Of a DNA stretch of 64,000 nt, positions 1-8,146 are shown piece by piece. Every line of letters begins with the position of its first letter. Position 1 is the first letter of the stretch. A program made the position numbers and the translations under genes. Source of the stretch: Bog-756 sp963769765 (GTDB lineage Bacteria; Actinomycetota; Acidimicrobiia; Acidimicrobiales; RAAP-2). The stretch lies in the NCBI GenBank assembly GCA_963769765.1, contig CAVYNA010000004.1, forward strand, positions 744,001 to 808,000, read 5' to 3'. The notes beneath the pieces were generated by a model. It saw nothing but the letters and a program-made list of their open reading frames with translations. It made no database searches and was not told where the DNA came from.

Positions 1-451
1 CCTTGAAGACCGACGTGCTGGTCACCGTCTCGGTGGCGACCGGGAAGTGGAAGCCGCACGAGGGGCACGGCTCCGAGAGGGTCTTCTGCTCGTACTCGAG
101 CTCGTAGGGCTTGTCCTCGAACTTCCCGCAGGTCGGACAGATGCGCAGCAGCCGCGTCCCCACCAGCTCGAAGTTGGTGATGATGTCCTCCATGATGGCT
201 CCGTTGGCGGCCCACTCCTTGGCGTGCTTGTGGTACGTGTCCATGTGCCAGTCGTCGACGGCCTCCTTGCTCGCCCACATCGAGACCTCGTTGTACCAAC
301 CCGGTTCGTCGGGATGCTCCCACCAGGTGAGGTGCAAGAACCCCGGTTTGGTCATGAGATGGTGGCGGACGTCGTTGAAGACGGTCCGGAACTTGTCGTA
401 CGCGTCGGTGCTCGAGAATCGGACCCGCTGCATGCTCAGGTAGACGGACAT
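1..451 (-). CDS. ABM-fold (dimeric alpha/beta barrel) protein with C-terminal zinc ribbon, 3-prime end outside window
   Basis: I translated this from the reverse strand. It starts at an ATG ending at 451, with an AGGAGG Shine-Dalgarno about 11 bases upstream, and runs off the left edge after about 150 codons. The N-terminal 95 residues (MSVYLSMQRVRF, then GFLHLTWWEHPDEPGWY and a YHKHAKEWA stretch) look like the antibiotic-biosynthesis-monooxygenase/dimeric alpha-beta barrel fold. The C-terminal part carries two Cys pairs, CPTC and CPSC, about 30 residues apart, as in a zinc ribbon. It is the last visible gene of the minus-strand operon glutamine synthetase, permease, UspA, this gene. Its function is unknown; a small oxygenase or a regulatory metal-binding protein is possible. 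Fold assignment is by eye. Confidence 0.6.
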   Translation of the reverse strand, partial: MSVYLSMQRVRFSSTDAYDKFRTVFNDVRHHLMTKPGFLHLTWWEHPDEPGWYNEVSMWASKEAVDDWHMDTYHKHAKEWAANGAIMEDIITNFELVGTRLLRICPTCGKFEDKPYELEYEQKTLSEPCPSCGFHFPVATETVTSTSVFK

Positions 452-512
452 GACCGCACGTGCCTCCTGGTCGATCGGATAGGTGGGGGGAGAGCGGACG
501 ACTGGTGACGGA

Positions 513-1031
513 TCACGGAGGGACCGTGTCGACCACGACGTCGTCGGGCAGTCGCTTCGCGACGTCGTGGGCGAGGTCGCCCTCGACGACCCGGCGCCAG
601 CGCGGGGTGTCGGGCGTGACCACCAGGACGTGGCGCACACCCCGGGCACGTGCCACCTCGGCGATGCTCTTCGCGAAGCGGCGGGTCGCCGCGACCTGAC
701 CCCACGCCTGGACTCCCGCCCGCTCCAGCCGACCGACCGTCCTTGTCACCAGCTCGCGTTGCTTGTCCATCTCGGCTCGCGTCGGCATCAGCCCCGGATT
801 CGGAAGGCCGAGCGCGGAGCCGTAGATCCGGGCGATGGTCACCACCGCCACCGGTTCACCCCTGCTGAGCGAGACGGCCTGGTCGACCACTTCCTTCGAC
901 ACGGGGTCGCCGGCGGTCGCGACGAGGACGGCACAGGGCTCGGTCGGCTGCTCGTCCCACCGCTTCCGCCCGCGCAGGACCGAGAGCCTCGACAACGCTC
1001 TGGTCGACGCGGCGGTTGCGGTCATGCTCAC
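513..1031 (-). CDS. Universal stress protein (UspA-like) family protein
   Basis: The 172-residue protein has a UspA-like alternation of hydrophobic strands and helices (AVLVATAGD near 34-42, VAVVTIARIYG near 61-71, VRHVLVVTPDTPRW near 132-145). The canonical nucleotide-binding G-2x-G-9x-G(S/T) motif is not evident, so it may not bind ATP. The GTG start overlaps the permease stop by 4 bp, so the two are translationally coupled; an ATG two codons later is an alternative start. It is probably a small partner of the permease rather than a free stress protein. APC permeases are sometimes encoded with or fused to Usp domains, which fits this context. Confidence 0.7.
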   Translation of the reverse strand: MSMTATAASTRALSRLSVLRGRKRWDEQPTEPCAVLVATAGDPVSKEVVDQAVSLSRGEPVAVVTIARIYGSALGLPNPGLMPTRAEMDKQRELVTRTVGRLERAGVQAWGQVAATRRFAKSIAEVARARGVRHVLVVTPDTPRWRRVVEGDLAHDVAKRLPDDVVVDTVPP

Positions 1032-2656
1032 GAGTCGAGCTCGCCGTGGATCGCGGAGACCGCGGCGCCCGTCCTGCCTGCGTCGATGTCCGGCATCGCC
1101 GATCCGCCGGTCACGGACTCGAGGTGCGGTTCGTCCGTGTCGTAGTCGATGCCACCGGGCGCACCGACTACGACCGGCAGCGAACCGAGGGGTGCGAGGC
1201 CGTCCCGTCGGTCGGTCATCTTGCGCCAGAAGTAGAGCGGGACGTAGGCGGCCACGATGACCACGCCCAGGAGGAAGAGCGTGTGGCCCTCACCAGGACC
1301 CACCACGATGTTCGGCGAGTTCCACCCGCCGACGAAGTAGTCGAAGGTGAGGAAGAGCGCCGCGGCGAGGGCGATCCAACGGAAGAAGCCGGGCATCCGG
1401 AAGGGGCTGACCTGGTCCGAGCGGAACTGGCGCATGAGGAAGTAGCCGAAGAGGGACGCGGCGACCGCCACGATGTAGCCCACGTTGGAGAAGATGTAGA
1501 TGCGGACCGGCGAGCCGAAGAGGGCGACCACTGCCGAACAGACGAGGTTGAAGAACATCGCACGGTCCGGGACGTGGTGCTTGTTCTTGTGGCCGAACCA
1601 TTTGGGAAGGAGACGGTCCTCGGACGCCTGGAAGAGCGAGCGCGCGACCCCCATGATGGCGTTGAGCACCGAGAGCAGGAGGGCCAGCACCAACGGGATG
1701 CCGATGAGGTACTTCACCCAGCCCGCACCGCCGAAGATGTGGTCGGCGAAGCTCGTGTAGAGGGTCAGCGGATCGGACGAGCTGAGGGAGGCGCCGAGCA
1801 CACCGACGAAGACGATGGCCGTGGCGATGTAGATGAAGACCCCGTAGATCCCCTCGGCGGTGAGGGCGATCTTGGCGTCACGTGCCGGATCGCGGCACTC
1901 TCCGATGTAGCAGGCGGCCGCCTCCATCGCGATGGCGTTCCACGAGATCACGAAGATCCACGAGAGGAAGAAGATCGCGCTGGCGGTCTTCGGATCGGCG
2001 AAGTGGAAGCCCGAGATGTTGGACCAGTGGAAGCTGGACGGCTTGAAGACCGGGAGCAACACGAGGAGGGTGAGTGGGACCATGGACGTCACCCCGAGGA
2101 CGGTCGCAAACGTCGCACCCAGCCGGATGCCGAAGTAGCAGGGGATGAAGAGCGCGACGAGCCCGACCATGGTGATCGCGAGGACGCCGATGCCGACCGG
2201 GGTGCCAAGGGAGCCGAGGGGGTCGACCAACTTTCCGAGCGGCACGTGGAAGAGCACCGCGATGTACCCGGCGGCGAGGATCATGTTGATCGGCGCGACC
2301 GGGAACCAACCGAGCCAGTACCCCCAGCCCGACACTCCCCCGACGTGGCGCGCCGTCGTCTCACCCAGCGGTCTGAAGCTCTCGTACGCATAGGAGGGCA
2401 TCCCGCCCGTCCGGTGCGGCATCAGGGCGGCGAGCTCACCCATGCACAGGCAGACCACCATGCCGATGATCACTACCAAGGCGATCGCCGGAATCGCTGC
2501 AGCTCCCATCGACTGCACGGCGAACGGCACGATGCCGGTCACGAGGATGGTGCCCGCCAGGCCGATCACGAAGGCTCCCCACCAGTTGGTGCCCCGGTGG
2601 AGGGAGGTCGCCACCTCGGTCGGCGGCCCTCCGATCACGTTGCTCTCTGCACTCAT
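1028..2656 (-). CDS. APC-superfamily amino acid (or amine) permease
   Basis: This is a 542-residue integral membrane protein with about 12 hydrophobic segments. It begins with a short cytoplasmic tail followed by WWGAFVIGLAGTILVTGI, the usual first helix of amino acid/polyamine/organocation permeases. Conserved APC features include the GELAALMPHRTGGMPSYAYE stretch (TM2/3 loop) and a central EAAACYIGECRDPARDAKIAL loop. AAGGAG lies 8 bases before the ATG. It sits 48 bp downstream of the glutamine synthetase gene and overlaps the following Usp gene, so it is the transporter of this operon. The substrate is not readable from sequence; an amino acid, methylated amine or amide consumed by the adjacent glutamine synthetase/glutamate synthase set is the natural guess. 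Confidence 0.85.
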   Translation of the reverse strand: MSAESNVIGGPPTEVATSLHRGTNWWGAFVIGLAGTILVTGIVPFAVQSMGAAAIPAIALVVIIGMVVCLCMGELAALMPHRTGGMPSYAYESFRPLGETTARHVGGVSGWGYWLGWFPVAPINMILAAGYIAVLFHVPLGKLVDPLGSLGTPVGIGVLAITMVGLVALFIPCYFGIRLGATFATVLGVTSMVPLTLLVLLPVFKPSSFHWSNISGFHFADPKTASAIFFLSWIFVISWNAIAMEAAACYIGECRDPARDAKIALTAEGIYGVFIYIATAIVFVGVLGASLSSSDPLTLYTSFADHIFGGAGWVKYLIGIPLVLALLLSVLNAIMGVARSLFQASEDRLLPKWFGHKNKHHVPDRAMFFNLVCSAVVALFGSPVRIYIFSNVGYIVAVAASLFGYFLMRQFRSDQVSPFRMPGFFRWIALAAALFLTFDYFVGGWNSPNIVVGPGEGHTLFLLGVVIVAAYVPLYFWRKMTDRRDGLAPLGSLPVVVGAPGGIDYDTDEPHLESVTGGSAMPDIDAGRTGAAVSAIHGELDS

Positions 2657-2704
2657 GACATCAACTCCTTCGGACGGTTGGGCGTGACGAGGTCGGTGTG
2701 GGCA

Positions 2705-4159
2705 TCAGATTGTGCTCAGGTAGCGGTCGAGCTCCCAGGGCGTGACTTCGGCGTGCGCCGCACGGGCTTCGGCCCGCTTGGTGGCGACGAAGTAGTCGAC
2801 GAAGTCGCCCTCGGGGGTCTTGCCGAGGCCCGATCGCAGCACGGGGTCGGCCTCGAGGTGGTCGAGCGCGTGCCAGAGCGTCGGCGGCAGGACAGTGAGC
2901 CCGTGGCTGGCGGCCTCTTCTTCGCTCAGCCGCAACAGGTCGAGTCCGGACGGTCCACCCGGATCCGCCGACCGCTCGATCCCGTCCATCCCTGCGGAGA
3001 TCTGGACGGCGAGGGCGAGGTAGGGGTTGGCCGATCCGTCGATGCACCGGTTCTCGATTCGTCCACCGTCCGGAATGCGCAGCATGTGGGTCCGGTCGTT
3101 GCCGCCGTACGTCGCGAACGACGGCGACCAGGCCGCTCCGGAGTCCGGAGGGGCGCTCGCGAGTCGTTTGTACGAGTTGACCGTGGGACAGGTGACCGCC
3201 ACCATCGCCTGCGCGTGGTCGAGGAGACCCCCGACGAATTGATATGCGACCGGTGAGCAACCGAGTCCCCGGGGGTCCTCGGGGTCGTCGAAGACCGGCC
3301 GGCCCTCACGGTCCCAGAGGCTGAGGTGCATGTGGAGGCCGTTGCCGGTCAGATTGGAGAACGGCTTCGGCATGAAGGTGGCGAGCATTCCGGCCTCGGT
3401 CGCCAACGAGTGGACCAGGTAGCGGAAGACGATGACCCGGTCGGCTGTGGTCATCGGGTCGGAGTACTCGAAGTTCTGCTCGAACTGGCCGTTCGCGTCC
3501 TCGTGATCGTTCGCGTAGTTCGACCAGCCGAGCGCGTTCATCGACCGCGAGACGGAGGTCAGGTGCCCGTACATCCGGTTCAGCGCACGGGCGTCGTAAC
3601 AGGGGGCCGACGCGAGGTCGAGCGGGTCCGCCACCACGATCCTCCCGTCAGGCTCCCGTCGGACCAAGAAGTACTCGACTTCCGCGCCCACCCCCATCGT
3701 GAAGCCGGCGTTTCCAAGGCGCTCGAGCTGCTCGCGCAGGATCACCCGCGGCGCGTAGGGCCAAGGCTCGCCTTCGCACGTGGGATCGCACTGGACGATG
3801 GCCAGGCCGGGCTGCCAGGGGGCCGCCATGTACGAAGAGAGGTCGGGCATCGCGACGATGTCCGGCGAGGACGGCCGTTGGCCCATCGCACCGGCTGCGT
3901 AACCTGCGAAACCCGCACCGTCGGCCAGCAGCTGGTCGGCCGACGAGCTCGGGACCAGCTTCGCGCACGGCTTGCCGTGCAGATCCACGAACATCGCGAA
4001 GATGAATTCGATCCCGTCACGGGCCAGCGCGTCGATGAACTCGTCCGGCGTGGTCGGCGCTGTCCCTGCCGCTCCGGCCTGTCCGCGGATCGGTGACACT
4101 GCAACCATCAAGTGCTCCCTCGTCGTCGGATCCGGTCCTGCGTCACCGTTCGTCGCCAC
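2705..4159 (-). CDS. glnT: Glutamine synthetase family protein, GlnT/GmaS type
   Basis: This 484-residue enzyme has the hallmarks of glutamine synthetase: GAEVEYF (158-164) in the metal site, GNGLHMH (272-278), NSYKRL (328-333) and the glutamate-binding RIENR (367-371). It lacks the adenylylation-loop context of GSI and matches the shorter GlnT / gamma-glutamylmethylamide synthetase group, which ligates ammonia or methylamine to glutamate using ATP. Two starts are possible: the GTG at 4159, preceded by AGGGAG, and an ATG at 4108 (codon 18), preceded by GAGGGAG; the latter removes a low-complexity leader. It heads the minus-strand operon and diverges from the split glutamate synthase genes, which argues for a role in a gamma-glutamyl amide cycle rather than bulk nitrogen assimilation. 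Substrate (ammonia or methylamine) cannot be settled by eye. Confidence 0.9.
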   Translation of the reverse strand: MATNGDAGPDPTTREHLMVAVSPIRGQAGAAGTAPTTPDEFIDALARDGIEFIFAMFVDLHGKPCAKLVPSSSADQLLADGAGFAGYAAGAMGQRPSSPDIVAMPDLSSYMAAPWQPGLAIVQCDPTCEGEPWPYAPRVILREQLERLGNAGFTMGVGAEVEYFLVRREPDGRIVVADPLDLASAPCYDARALNRMYGHLTSVSRSMNALGWSNYANDHEDANGQFEQNFEYSDPMTTADRVIVFRYLVHSLATEAGMLATFMPKPFSNLTGNGLHMHLSLWDREGRPVFDDPEDPRGLGCSPVAYQFVGGLLDHAQAMVAVTCPTVNSYKRLASAPPDSGAAWSPSFATYGGNDRTHMLRIPDGGRIENRCIDGSANPYLALAVQISAGMDGIERSADPGGPSGLDLLRLSEEEAASHGLTVLPPTLWHALDHLEADPVLRSGLGKTPEGDFVDYFVATKRAEARAAHAEVTPWELDRYLSTI

Positions 4160-4193
4160 GGCGGCTCCCTGTTGTCAACATCGTTGCATGGCA

Positions 4194-4213
4194 CGAAACC
4201 GTCGTGGGTTTCG
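4194..4213. promoter_or_regulatory. Inverted repeat, candidate operator A in divergent promoter region
   Basis: Perfect 7-bp arms CGAAACC and GGTTTCG are separated by 6 bp. They lie 35-54 bp upstream of the glutamine synthetase GTG. The same half-site recurs in the second inverted repeat at 4306-4322, on the other side of this divergent intergenic region. A paired arrangement like this is typical of a repressor or activator operator. The XRE-cupin protein encoded at 9385 is the obvious candidate, but that is inference. Confidence 0.4.
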
Positions 4214-4305
4214 CCCGCGTTACGAAGTGTTGCCGGCGGGTTAACAGGGGAAGCTTGGGAATCACCTTCCGGGCCGGACTCGACCACCCGGAACGTAACA
4301 GAGCC

Positions 4306-4322
4306 GAAACCAAAGGGGTTTC
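4306..4322. promoter_or_regulatory. Inverted repeat, candidate operator B
   Basis: Perfect 6-bp arms GAAACC and GGTTTC are separated by 5 bp, about 60 bp upstream of the flavoprotein gene start at 4383. The half-site is the same as in the repeat at 4194-4213, with the two centres about 110 bp apart. Together the repeats flank the shared promoter region of the two divergent nitrogen operons. Confidence 0.4.
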
Positions 4323-4382
4323 CTCTTGTGCAACACTGTTTCTGATGAGGAGACCCACTCACCCACTGCGAGAACGTCGCCG

Positions 4383-5169
4383 GTGACGGAGTCGATCACC
4401 GCCGCGCCGGCGGACCCGGACCGCGCCGACGGAGGCAGCGCCGGCAGAGACTGCGCCGGCGGAGGCCGCGCCGGCGTCGGCCCGCACCACGCTGCATCGG
4501 TACGCCCACCGGGCGGCCTATGACCGGGCCACCATCGACGCGATCCTCGACGAGGGCCTCGTCTGCCACGTCGGCGTCCAGACAACCGAGGGATTTCCGG
4601 TCGTCATTCCCCTCGCGTACGGCCGCGACGGCAACGATATCTATCTGCACGGCTCGGCGGCGAGTCGCTTCTTCCGCAGGTCGCGGTCTGCGTCGCTCGA
4701 GGTGTGTTTGACGGTGACCCTTCTCGACGGTGTCGTCGTCGCACGGTCCACCTACAACACCGACATCAACTACCGGTCCGTCGTGATCATCGGGAAGGCG
4801 TCGGAGGTCACCGACCCCGACGAGAAGCGCCGGGGCCTCGACTGCCTGGTCGACCACATCCTCCCGGGCCGGTGCCACGACGCACGGCCGCCCACCGACA
4901 AGGAGGTCCGGAGCACCATGCTGCTCAAGATGGCGATCCTCGAGGCATCTGCGAAGGTCCGCACCGGCTGGCCGCTCGACGACGAGGCCGACTGCGACCT
5001 GCCCATCTGGGCCGGCGTGCTGGCAGCGCGCACGTCCTGGTCGCCACCGGAGACCGATCCGCTCCTGCGCTTCGACCTCGACCCGCCACCGTCCCTCGTC
5101 GGCTACGGACGGGGCCGACCCGGAAACGGGAAGTCCGGGCCCCTCGGATCACCGAACGGAGAGGCCTGA
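4383..5169 (+). CDS. PNPOx-family (split-barrel FMN) protein with apparent N-terminal frameshift
   Basis: From about 4489 the reading frame gives RTTLHRYAHRAAYDRATIDA, then DEGLVCHVGVQTTEGFPVVI and a GSAASRFFRRS segment. This is the pyridoxamine-5-phosphate-oxidase-like FMN barrel typical of NimA-like and deazaflavin/heme-binding relatives. That frame (frame 1) has no ATG or GTG before 4702, which is deep inside the domain, and is closed by a stop at 4384. A GTG at 4383 in the next frame starts VTESITAAPADPD and joins naturally to the domain if one base is skipped near 4419-4422. I therefore annotate one gene across the shift. The linker is four or five copies of a 15-bp repeat encoding Ala-Pro-rich pentapeptides. 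It heads the operon with mgsA-like (3 bp gap). Its role there is unknown, perhaps a flavin reductase or accessory. Confidence 0.65.
4404..4482 (+). repeat. 15-bp tandem repeats encoding Ala-Pro pentapeptides
   Basis: Units starting GCGCCG occur at 4404, 4423, 4438, 4453 and 4468. The last four are contiguous 15-mers encoding APTEA, APAET, APAEA and APASA. The first encodes APADP in a different frame. A 4-base spacer (4419-4422) separates units one and two; a 3-base spacer would keep the frame. The repeat is the likely site of an indel, either in the cell or in the assembly. Confidence 0.7.
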
Positions 5170-5172
5170 ACC

Positions 5173-6087
5173 GTGTGCGGCGTGGTGGGTCTCTTGCTCA
5201 AGGATCCCGATCTCGAACCCGAGCTCGGATCGATGCTGGTCCCGATGATCACGGCTCTGGCGCCCCGTGGTCCGGACTCCTCCGGGGTGGCCGTCTACGC
5301 GGGGACGGACCGAGCGCTCGACGGCGCAACCGCCCGACCGACGCTCGGCGTCTCGCTCGGGAGCGACGAGCCGGTCGAGTGGGAGGAGATCTCGACCTTG
5401 CTCGCCGCGACCTGCGAGGTCGGGGAGGTCTGCACGTTCCCCTCGGGGATCCGGCTCACCGTCCCGGTCGACGAGGTCGGCCGGCTGGTCGACGTGCTCG
5501 CTGCCGAGCGCCCGGAGGTGCGAGTGCTCGGGACGGGAAGAACCCTCACCGTGGTGAAGGACACCGGCTCCCCCACGTACACCTGCAGCCGACACGGCAT
5601 GGTCTCGTGGAGCGGTCGGCTGGCAGTGGCCCACACCCGAATGGCGACCGAGTCGGCTGTCACCAAGCTCCACTCACACCCGTTCGTGCCGGCTCCTGGC
5701 CTCACGGTGGTCCACAACGGATCGTTCTCCAACCACGCCAGCGTGCGTCGCCGGCTCGAGGACGAAGGAGTCCGCTTCGACTCCGACAACGACTCCGAAG
5801 TGGCAGCGCGGCTCCTCGCCGCCCGGCTCGACCGCGGGGACGACCTCTCGGCCGCCACCCGATGGGTCATGTCCGAGATGGACGGCTTCTTCACGTTGGT
5901 CGTGGGGACCGACGCCGGCATGGCCGTCGTCCGCGACGCTTTTGCGTGCAAGCCGGCCGTCATCGCCGAGACCGACGCCTACGTCGCCGTGGCGTCCGAG
6001 TACCGCGCCCTCGCCGGCCTACCCGGCGTCGAGCGCGCACACGTGTTCGAGCCCCGACCAGAGGAGGTCTACGCGTGGAATTCCTGA
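5173..6087 (+). CDS. mgsA: Class II glutamine amidotransferase subunit of split glutamate synthase (MgsA/GlxB-like)
   Basis: This 304-residue Ntn-type amidotransferase starts directly with Met-Cys (MCGVVGLL), so Cys2 becomes the N-terminal nucleophile after Met removal. Further family residues are the HTRMATES motif near 154, VVHNGSFSN near 177 and a DSDNDSE stretch near 200, which bind glutamine. It hydrolyses glutamine (or a gamma-glutamyl amide) and passes the amine to the synthase subunit. Length fits the stand-alone amidotransferase chain of N-methylglutamate synthase (MgsA) or rhizobial GlxB, rather than the GltB fusion of ordinary glutamate synthase. It overlaps the next gene by 13 bp. 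Confidence 0.85.
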   Translation: MCGVVGLLLKDPDLEPELGSMLVPMITALAPRGPDSSGVAVYAGTDRALDGATARPTLGVSLGSDEPVEWEEISTLLAATCEVGEVCTFPSGIRLTVPVDEVGRLVDVLAAERPEVRVLGTGRTLTVVKDTGSPTYTCSRHGMVSWSGRLAVAHTRMATESAVTKLHSHPFVPAPGLTVVHNGSFSNHASVRRRLEDEGVRFDSDNDSEVAARLLAARLDRGDDLSAATRWVMSEMDGFFTLVVGTDAGMAVVRDAFACKPAVIAETDAYVAVASEYRALAGLPGVERAHVFEPRPEEVYAWNS

Positions 6088-6767
6088 ACTGCGCCGAGCG
6101 CTCCGTGCAAGAGGTCAACCGTGCGCTCCGCAGGATGGAGCCCGGGACGTCGTGCACACTCACCTCCCCGTCCGGCCAGCACAACCTCGCCGTCGGCCTC
6201 ACCGAGGAGTTGGACCTCTCCGTCGACGGCAACGCGGGCTACTTCCTCGGTGGCCTCTGCGGCCGCGGAGACGGGACCGGGCCGCGGATCACCGTCGACG
6301 GCTTCGTGGGCTGGTCGGTGGGCGAGAACCTGATGGGCGGGAGCATCCGGGTGCGCGGGAACGCGTCCCAGAGCGCCGGCTCGAGCGCCAGGGGCGGCCT
6401 CATCGCCATCGACGGATCGGCCTCGCTCCGCGCGGGGATCTCGCTGAAAGGTGCGACCCTCGCGATCGCGGGCGACACCGGCGCTATGACGGGGTTCATG
6501 GCGCAGGCCGGCACGATCCTCGTCGGGGGCGCCGCGGGCGACGGGCTCGGCGACTCGCTCTACGAGGCGGTCGTCTACGTGGCCGGGACGATCTCGTCAC
6601 TCGGCGCGGACGCGACCGTCGATGAGCTCGTCGAGGACGACTTCCTTACCGTCAAGCGACTCGTCGAGCTGACCGGCTACGACCACGTCGAACCCGAGCG
6701 GGTGACCAAAGTCGTGTCGGCCCGCACCTTGTACCACTTCTCGGCGGACCACCACGGGGCGTACTAA
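6075..6767 (+). CDS. mgsB: GXGXG-domain subunit of split glutamate synthase (MgsB/GlxC-like)
   Basis: This 230-residue protein starts at a GTG inside the preceding gene, with GAGGAGG about 8 bases upstream. It consists almost only of the right-handed beta-helix GXGXG domain: GYFLGGLCGRGDG, VGWSVGENLMGGSIRVRGNA, SLKGATLAIAGDTGAMTGF and AGTILVGGAAGDGLGDSL. In glutamate synthase this domain is the C-terminal structural part of GltB; here it is a separate chain, as in mgsB and glxC. The spacing shows tight translational coupling to both neighbours. It has no catalytic residues of its own and is expected to scaffold the complex. Confidence 0.85.
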   Translation: MEFLNCAERSVQEVNRALRRMEPGTSCTLTSPSGQHNLAVGLTEELDLSVDGNAGYFLGGLCGRGDGTGPRITVDGFVGWSVGENLMGGSIRVRGNASQSAGSSARGGLIAIDGSASLRAGISLKGATLAIAGDTGAMTGFMAQAGTILVGGAAGDGLGDSLYEAVVYVAGTISSLGADATVDELVEDDFLTVKRLVELTGYDHVEPERVTKVVSARTLYHFSADHHGAY

Positions 6768-8146
6768 TGGAGTCCTCCCGACCGGAACCTGGAGACGTCG
6801 ATCCTGAGGCAGGGCCCGCTCCGGACGTTCCGAGCCACACGTTTCCTCCCGCCGTGATCCGCCGGATCCACGACATGGCGGACCGCGGCATCTATCCGAT
6901 CCGCGGTCTCGGCGCGAAGCGCCGGGTCCCCGACTTCGACGATCTCGTGTTCGTCACGGCGTCGGTCTCGCGGTACCCACTCGAGGGCTACCGCGAGCGC
7001 TGCGAGACCCGTACCGTGCTCGGTGGGCGCCACGGCGCCGAGCCGATCGAGCTCGACATCCCGATCACGATCGCCGGGATGAGCTTCGGCGCCCTCTCGG
7101 CGACGGCGAAAGAGGCGCTCGGCCGGGCCGCCTCGTTGGTCGGGACGTCGACCACCACCGGCGACGGGGGGATGACCCCCGAGGAGCGTAAGGCGTCCGA
7201 TCTGCTCGTCTATCAGGTGCTCCCCTCCCGGTACGGCTTCGACCCCGCCGACCTCCGCCAGGCAGACGCTGTCGAGATCGTCGTCGGTCAGGGCGCCAAG
7301 CCCGGCGGTGGTGGGATGCTGCTCGGCCAGAAGGTCGACGCCCGCGTCGCCCGCATGCGCACCTTGCCGGCCGGCATCGACCAGCGCTCGGCGAGCCGAC
7401 ACCCCGACTGGGTCGGGCCGGACGACCTCCGCATCAAGATCGAGGAGCTCCGCGAGGCAACCGAGTGGCAGGTCCCCGTCTACGTGAAGCTCGGCGCCAC
7501 CCGCGTGGGCTACGACGTCAAGCTCGCCGTGGCCGCCGGTGCCGACGTGGTCGTCGTCGACGGCATGCAGGGGGGGACCGCAGCCACCCAGGACGTCTTC
7601 ATCGAACACACTGGCATCCCGACGCTCGCCGCCGTTCGGATGGCGGCCGAAGCGCTCCGTGAGGTCGGGATGTCCGACCAGGTCCAGCTCATCGTGTCGG
7701 GTGGCATCCGCACCGGCGCCGACGTTGCGAAGGCGCTCGCCCTCGGCGCCGATGCGGTCTCGATCGGCGTGGCGGCACTCGTCGCCCTGGGCTGCAACCG
7801 GCGTTCCTACCACCCGGCGGACGGTACGACGGTCGACCTCGACGAGGAGTACCGCGCCCTCGGGACCCGGCCCGGCAACTGCGCGCACTGCCAGACCGGC
7901 CGCTGCCCGGTCGGCATCGCCACCCAGGAACCCGTGCTCGAGGAGCGGCTCGACGCCGCGGGCGGCGCCCGGGCGGTCGCCAACTACCTCCGTTCGCTCA
8001 CCATGGAGGTGACCGCTCTGGCCAGGGCCTGTGGGAAGTCGAGCGTCCACCACCTCGAGCCGGAGGACCTCGCCGCCCTCACCGTCGAGGCCTCCGCGAT
8101 GTCAGGCGTCCCGCTCGCGGGTACCGACTGGGTCCCGGGACGGTGA
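6767..8146 (+). CDS. mgsC: FMN/Fe-S glutamate synthase catalytic subunit (MgsC/GlxD-like)
   Basis: The 459-residue chain is the FMN-binding synthase domain of glutamate synthase. Visible motifs are GMSFGALS (104-111), GQGAKPGGGG (174-183), DGMQGGTA (265-272), the phosphate-binding SGGIRTGADV (311-320) and the cluster motif CAHCQTGRCPVG with Cys372, Cys375 and Cys380 for a 3Fe-4S centre. It would transfer the amine released by the amidotransferase to 2-oxoglutarate (glutamate synthase), or transfer methylamine (N-methylglutamate synthase). The ATG overlaps the preceding stop by one base. Separate A, B and C chains together with the nearby GlnT-like ligase favour the N-methylglutamate type, but ordinary ammonia chemistry is not excluded. 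Confidence 0.9.
   Translation: MESSRPEPGDVDPEAGPAPDVPSHTFPPAVIRRIHDMADRGIYPIRGLGAKRRVPDFDDLVFVTASVSRYPLEGYRERCETRTVLGGRHGAEPIELDIPITIAGMSFGALSATAKEALGRAASLVGTSTTTGDGGMTPEERKASDLLVYQVLPSRYGFDPADLRQADAVEIVVGQGAKPGGGGMLLGQKVDARVARMRTLPAGIDQRSASRHPDWVGPDDLRIKIEELREATEWQVPVYVKLGATRVGYDVKLAVAAGADVVVVDGMQGGTAATQDVFIEHTGIPTLAAVRMAAEALREVGMSDQVQLIVSGGIRTGADVAKALALGADAVSIGVAALVALGCNRRSYHPADGTTVDLDEEYRALGTRPGNCAHCQTGRCPVGIATQEPVLEERLDAAGGARAVANYLRSLTMEVTALARACGKSSVHHLEPEDLAALTVEASAMSGVPLAGTDWVPGR

Noticed and set aside
1016..3256. Very long plus-strand open frame (about 746 codons) antisense to the permease and glutamine synthetase
   Set aside because: High-GC shadow frame rich in Arg/Glu/Asp/His/Gly with no domain; the opposite strand holds clear genes. 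The same applies to other long antisense frames, for example 17356-19044 and 21604-25377.
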